Source of the DNA: Planctomycetota bacterium
GTDB lineage: Bacteria > Planctomycetota > Phycisphaerae > Phycisphaerales > UBA1924
Length of the DNA stretch: 64,000 bases
Assembly (NCBI GenBank): GCA_017303555.1
Contig: JAFLCN010000014.1
Coordinates: forward strand, 38,082-102,081
Direction of reading: 5' to 3'
A program made the translations under genes and the position numbers. Below are positions 60,607 to 64,000 of the stretch, piece after piece (the first letter of the stretch is position 1; the number at the start of each line of letters is the position of its first letter). Below the pieces are notes generated by a model that did no database searches, had not been told where the DNA came from, and saw only the letters and a list, made by a program, of their open reading frames with translations.

Positions 60607-61674
60607 ATGAAGCGAGCGATTCGATGGGCAGTGTTGATCGGTGTGTCGGTGCTGCCGATCGGGGCGAGCGTGCGGGCGGATCCTCCGGAAGAGCGCACCT
60701 CGATGCTTCGTGAACTCAAGACCCGGAATCCGGCCCCGATCGACCGTTCGGTGATCGCGGGTGAGGGACCTATTCCGGTGATCCTGCTCGCGGAGCTTGG
60801 TTGCGACGAGACGATCTACACCGACTTCTCCAAGCGCCACGCCGGGCGATTCACAATCCACACCGTGGTCCTGCCCGGGGCGGCAAAGGACAGCAAGGCG
60901 CCCCCGCTCGACCGCGGGCAGATTCGTGAGCCGGAGTGGCTTGTGAACGCCGCGGACGCGGTTCGCGACTATGCGAGGGCGCAGAAACTCGATCGTCCGG
61001 TGGTCATCGGTCACGGGCTGGGCGGCACGGTGGCCTACCTGCTCGCGATACGCGAGCCGGAGCTGGCCCGGGCGTACGTGGTGCTGAACGCGCTGCCCGC
61101 GCCGTCGGTGGGCGGACCGGGCCGGATCCCGTTGAAGGAGCAGCGTGCGACCGAAGTGGACAAGCTGGACCGCGCCGCGATCCTCGCAATGACGCCGGCC
61201 TCGTGGACGAATCGTGCACGGTCGATCGTGCCGCTGCAAACGCCGGATTTCAAACGCGCGGAAACGATCATCGGCTCGCTCACATCAACGCCGATCGGGT
61301 CGGTGAAGCGATATTCGCTGGAGCCGCTCTACCTCGACATGCGCGACGATCTGGATGGGACGACGACGCCGATCCTCGTGATGGCGATGCTGCCCGATTG
61401 GATCAAGGAAGCCGACCGGCGCGGTTTCCGCACGGCGTTCCAGAATGCCGGCTTCAATCGCCCGAACATGCGCATCGAGGTGCTGGAAGGAGTGCGCCAG
61501 TGGGCGATTCTCGATGACCCGGACCGGTTCGATCCTCCGTTGCTCGCGTTTCTCGGGTTGGAAGCGGCGCCCGCATCGGACGAGAAGAAACCAGGTTCGG
61601 CGCTCGACCCGTCCAAACCCGCCGATCCCAAGCAGGAAGCGACGCCCGCTCCTTCCGGCGAGGAGAAAAAGTGA
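60607..61674 (+). CDS. Exported alpha/beta-hydrolase-like protein lacking the nucleophile
   Basis: A 355-residue protein with a signal peptide (AIRWAVLIGVSVLPIGASVRA). The fold is seen in IPVILLAELGCDETIYTDFSKRHAGRF and DRPVVIGHGLGGTVAYLLAI. In this elbow the usual Ser (GHSxGG) is Gly, so the canonical nucleophile is absent. The late His region EVLEGVRQWAILDDP does not show the usual catalytic His either. It may be a pseudoenzyme or binding protein. ATG 60607 has GGAGGAACC upstream; ATG 60589 adds six residues. The stop overlaps the pyrF GTG (GTGA). Confidence 0.75.
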   Translation: MKRAIRWAVLIGVSVLPIGASVRADPPEERTSMLRELKTRNPAPIDRSVIAGEGPIPVILLAELGCDETIYTDFSKRHAGRFTIHTVVLPGAAKDSKAPPLDRGQIREPEWLVNAADAVRDYARAQKLDRPVVIGHGLGGTVAYLLAIREPELARAYVVLNALPAPSVGGPGRIPLKEQRATEVDKLDRAAILAMTPASWTNRARSIVPLQTPDFKRAETIIGSLTSTPIGSVKRYSLEPLYLDMRDDLDGTTTPILVMAMLPDWIKEADRRGFRTAFQNAGFNRPNMRIEVLEGVRQWAILDDPDRFDPPLLAFLGLEAAPASDEKKPGSALDPSKPADPKQEATPAPSGEEKK

Positions 61675-62555
61675 GCACCGAGACAACTCCGACAAAAACC
61701 GCAAACGCCTCGGACGCCATCGTCCGGGCGATCCGCACGGCGGGTTCGCCGGTCTGCGTCGGGCTCGATCCGGTGCTCGAGAAGATCCCGGCGCAGGTTG
61801 ACGGCGCAACTGGCTGGGAGCGTGTCGAGTCCTTTTCGCGGGGCGTGATCGAGTCCGTTCGAGGCATCGCACCCGCGCTGAAGTTCCAGTCGGCCTGCTA
61901 CGAACGCTACGGGTGGGAAGGTGTCCGCGTGCTCGAACGCTCTATGCGTCTGGCGCGCGAACTCGGGTTTGTGGTCGTGCTCGATGCCAAACGGGGCGAC
62001 ATCGGCATCAGCGCTTCGCACTACGCCGCCGCCGCCCGTCACCAGGGCGCGCACTTTGTCACCGTGAACGGCTATCTCGGCGTCAGCGGGATCGAGCCGT
62101 TTCTCAACGAGGGGCTCGGCGTCTTCGTGCTCGTGCGAACCAGCAATCCCGACAGCGGCGCGTTCCAGTCCGCCCGCACAGATGGCGGGGCGACCGTTGC
62201 GGAATTGATGGCATCGTCGGTGCGAACTCTCGGCAGCACGCGTGTCGGCATCTCGGGCCTGAGCGCCGTCGGCGCGGTCGTCGGCGCGACGCAATCCGCC
62301 GAGGCCGCTGCGCTGCGGCGCATCATGCCCGATCAGATCTTCCTGATCCCGGGCTTCGGTGCCCAGGGAGGCACGGCAGAAGATGTGCGCGCGATGCTCA
62401 GGCCGGACAAACAGCCGCACGAAGCAGGCGTGCTCGTGACCGCCAGCCGTTCGGTGCTTTATCCAAAGACGCAGGCCACCGATTGGCGTGCGGCCGTCCG
62501 GGAGGCTGCCGGGGAGTTCGCGCAGCAAGTTCGCACGTCGCTGACCGGCGCATAA
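61671..62555 (+). CDS. pyrF: Orotidine 5'-phosphate decarboxylase (type 2)
   Basis: A 294-residue enzyme of pyrimidine synthesis that converts OMP to UMP. The type 2 (TIGR02127-like) signature is in VCVGLDPVLEKIP, KFQSACYERYGWEGV, the catalytic VVLDAKRGDIGISASHYA (Lys107), VTVNGYLGVSGIEPFL, FVLVRTSNPDSGAFQ and FLIPGFGAQGGTAEDV. GTG 61671 overlaps the previous stop by 4 bases and has AGGAG upstream. Other pyrimidine genes are absent from the window. Confidence 0.95.
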   Translation: MSTETTPTKTANASDAIVRAIRTAGSPVCVGLDPVLEKIPAQVDGATGWERVESFSRGVIESVRGIAPALKFQSACYERYGWEGVRVLERSMRLARELGFVVVLDAKRGDIGISASHYAAAARHQGAHFVTVNGYLGVSGIEPFLNEGLGVFVLVRTSNPDSGAFQSARTDGGATVAELMASSVRTLGSTRVGISGLSAVGAVVGATQSAEAAALRRIMPDQIFLIPGFGAQGGTAEDVRAMLRPDKQPHEAGVLVTASRSVLYPKTQATDWRAAVREAAGEFAQQVRTSLTGA

Positions 62556-62957
62556 GAGTGGGGCGTGCTGGTTGGGGCGAGGGAGACCGCTTCAATCGCC
62601 AATAAATAGCGCAGCAAGCACACCCATCAGAGTCCAGAATGCAAATCGCAAATAGAACACGGACGCTCCTCCCAAGGCCGCAAGCGATCCTCACTTGCCC
62701 AACGTGAAGATGTCTTCACGCGGTAGACTAACAATAACCGCGACGGAATCGGCCGCAATGGGGTCAACCCCGGAAATTCGAGATTTTCTTCATTCCATGG
62801 GCCGGGAACGGACCAAATCGCTTCGGCAGGACCGAGAGCGCTGAGGAATCCCCTTCGGAAGGGCATTTCTTTGGCCGGCGATCACCCGGTTGCTGCGAAA
62901 AAAGGGCGCCAAAGCCAGCTTGAAACGTCGCCATTTCCAACGCGGTGACCGACGCGG
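62556..62957. other. Intergenic region with an operator-like palindrome
   Basis: About 400 bp between pyrF and nuoI, which face each other. At 62703-62720 there is a perfect palindrome CGTGAAGATGTCTTCACG. Just after it TAGACT (62724-62729) could be a -10. A 28-codon frame starts at ATG 62758 (MGSTPEIRDFLHSMGRE...) and ends in TGA before a small stem (CCCTTC/GAAGGG) followed by CATTTCTTT. This could be a short regulated transcript, but no homology is seen and none of the parts is strong alone. Confidence 0.35.
62703..62720. promoter_or_regulatory. Perfect 18-bp palindrome, possible operator
   Basis: CGTGAAGA-TG-TCTTCACG: 8-bp arms around TG in a gene-free region. The geometry (8-2-8) is that of a dimeric regulator site; the same geometry occurs in the znu operator but the sequence differs. 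The regulator is not known. Confidence 0.45.
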
Positions 62958-63518
62958 TTACATGGGTTTCTTGCTGATCGTGACGTCGTAGATCTCGAGC
63001 AGCTTTTCCTTGTCGAAGATCATTTCCTGACGCGAGCGTCCGACGATGTCGTACTCGGTGGTCAGCTCGATCGCGTCGACCGGGCAGGCTTCTTCGCACA
63101 TGCCGCAGTAGATGCAGCGCAGCTCGTCGATCTCGAACTTCTTGGGGTACTTCTCGCGATCGTCCCACGGGCTTTCGGCCGCCTCGATGTGGATGCAACG
63201 GGCGGGGCAGATGGTGGGGCACATCATGCAGGCAACGCACTTGACGCGCCCGGCCTCATCGCGGTTGAGCCGGTGGACACCCCGGAAGTTGGGAGCGTAC
63301 TGGCCGCCCTCTTCGACGGGGAGCTGCTCCCGGCGTTCTTCCGGGTACTGCATGGTCCGGCTGGTCTTGACCGGGCTGAACTTGGACTGGCCGAAGCTGG
63401 TGAAAAGGTGCTTGAGGGTGGTGCCGAAACCCTTGAAAACCTCGGGCAAATAGATGCTTTCCATCGCACCGAGGGGTTTGGGGCTGAGGCGCAGAATGTC
63501 TTGTTCGCGGACAGTCAT
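62958..63518 (-). CDS. nuoI: NADH-quinone oxidoreductase subunit I
   Basis: A 186-residue peripheral-arm subunit of respiratory complex I carrying two 4Fe-4S clusters. The cluster motifs are CVACMMCPTICPARCI and CIYCGMCEEACPVDAI. The typical N-terminal part (YLPEVFKGFGTTLKHLFTSFG) and the middle RGVHRLNRDEAGRVKC are present. The ATG at 63518 gives the usual length, while the frame is open upstream through a divergent promoter region and gene. It stands alone here with no other nuo gene on either side, so complex I genes are apparently scattered. Confidence 0.95.
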   Translation of the reverse strand: MTVREQDILRLSPKPLGAMESIYLPEVFKGFGTTLKHLFTSFGQSKFSPVKTSRTMQYPEERREQLPVEEGGQYAPNFRGVHRLNRDEAGRVKCVACMMCPTICPARCIHIEAAESPWDDREKYPKKFEIDELRCIYCGMCEEACPVDAIELTTEYDIVGRSRQEMIFDKEKLLEIYDVTISKKPM

Positions 63519-63605
63519 TGGGCGTGATGATACGAGGAACAGGCCGGGCACGCACGCTCGAGAATGCGGAAACGCGGGCTTCTTGGTTCCGATACAATGG
63601 GAAGT
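63519..63605. promoter_or_regulatory. Divergent promoter region between nuoI and a membrane protein gene
   Basis: An 87-bp spacer that must hold the promoters of both genes. TACAAT (63594-63599) is a possible -10 for the plus-strand gene, but it would leave only a few bases before the ATG at 63606. No -35 is evident for either direction. Confidence 0.35.
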
Positions 63606-64000
63606 ATGCCGCCGGGCAAGAAACCACTTCCTCTGTTCGAGCTGGTGAACCACCAGGAGAGCGGCGCGCGGCGCGAGCCTCAGGCGGTGTCGGTCACTGC
63701 GCCCGTTGCCCGACCGCCCGTGACCGATTTTCAGCCCCGCGAGCCGAAGGCGCTGCCACCCGAGCCACGCATCGCGCGCGGCACAGACGGCGGGCCCAAG
63801 CATGTGCTTCCGGCACTCGGAGGCAAGCCAGTCGTGTTCGGAAGTACGGCGCTCTGGCTGGCCGCGGCTGCCGGTTTGCTGATTGTGTTCCTCGTTTGGA
63901 TCAGCGGAAACGTCTACGGCCGCAAACAGGCCGAACATCAGTTCGAGCGGAGTTTTGGACAAGTTGGGGGACAAATTGGGGGACAGGTGGGGGGACAGGT
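63606..64000 (+). CDS. Membrane protein with Gly-Gln repeats, partial (runs off the window)
   Basis: The first 131 codons of a gene cut by the window edge. The protein starts MPPGKKPLPLFELVNHQE, has a Pro/Arg-rich cytoplasmic region, one membrane helix (STALWLAAAAGLLIVFLVWI) at about 91-110, then GNVYGRKQAEHQFERSFG. It continues as GQVGGQIGGQVGGQ, a tetrapeptide-type repeat that goes beyond the end. The layout suggests a bitopic protein with a periplasmic C-terminus, such as an SPOR-domain type protein; that identity cannot be confirmed. It is divergent from nuoI. Confidence 0.65.
   Translation, partial: MPPGKKPLPLFELVNHQESGARREPQAVSVTAPVARPPVTDFQPREPKALPPEPRIARGTDGGPKHVLPALGGKPVVFGSTALWLAAAAGLLIVFLVWISGNVYGRKQAEHQFERSFGQVGGQIGGQVGGQ

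Overview
This is a GC-rich bacterial chromosome window, most consistent with the phylum Planctomycetota, probably class Phycisphaerae. The support is indirect: two ECF sigma factor / large membrane Ser-Thr kinase pairs (one kinase with a sulfatase-modifying-factor-like domain, one with WD40-type repeats), a K+-independent-type membrane pyrophosphatase, a YdjY-domain protein, a type IV pilus retraction ATPase, a peptidoglycan gene (murD) and a Kdo hydroxylase, which implies a Kdo-containing LPS. No rRNA operon, prophage, IS element or CRISPR array is visible. The longest antisense ORFs are GC shadows of real genes.

Layout. 0.5-4.7 kb: ECF sigma factor, kinase/FGE fusion, a hypothetical gene and a tyrosinase-like type-3 copper protein. 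4.7-6.0 kb: Kdo hydroxylase and tRNA-Ala(CGC), both on the minus strand. 6.2-9.7 kb: a znuA-znuC-znuB zinc importer behind a near-ideal Zur/Fur-type palindrome, then two small genes. 9.7-10.9 kb: a gene-poor stretch holding an apparently free-standing transcript (good promoter, strong terminator) that carries a 15-nt perfect complement to the 16S rRNA 3' tail, plus a 61-nt hairpin. 10.9-14.8 kb: second ECF sigma factor, translationally coupled to a zinc-finger/kinase/WD40 protein. 14.9-22.4 kb: H+-pyrophosphatase, rpsU, a lipoprotein, citrate synthase, rhomboid protease, trpF and peroxiredoxin. 22.4-25.8 kb: ligase-associated DEXH helicase and its phosphoesterase partner PdeM. 25.9-29.8 kb: a coupled run of membrane protein, GT2, radical SAM/SPASM and GT87 genes, then a photolyase. 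31.4-35.4 kb: aguB, an inverted-repeat-flanked four-helix-bundle (23S IVS family) gene, aguA and truD. 35.4-46.1 kb: Tat-exported MBL protein, efp, AsmA-like protein, shikimate kinase, aminotransferase, glycerate 2-kinase, pilT, phospholipase D family synthase and a SplB-like radical SAM protein. 46.1-53.4 kb: MBL lactonase-like protein, ribF, DHH phosphoesterase, an orphan DNA methyltransferase-like gene, an SDR, murD and a YdjY protein. 53.5-60.5 kb, minus strand: HtrA protease, panB, polX, recG and a DUF971 gene. 60.6-64 kb: alpha/beta-hydrolase-like protein lacking its nucleophile, pyrF, nuoI, and the start of a membrane protein that runs off the window.

The genes are mostly housekeeping, with many 4-bp ATGA/GTGA stop-start overlaps marking translationally coupled units. 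The unusual layer is non-coding: several families of degenerate short tandem repeats with 7-, 8- or 9-bp periods at gene ends. In three places these look recruited into function or coding: in-frame insertions in truD, the His/Gly-rich tail of ZnuC, and the inverted repeats around the IVS-family gene, where the left repeat provides the Shine-Dalgarno. The 16S-complementary transcript at about 9.9-10.2 kb is the best candidate for something undescribed.
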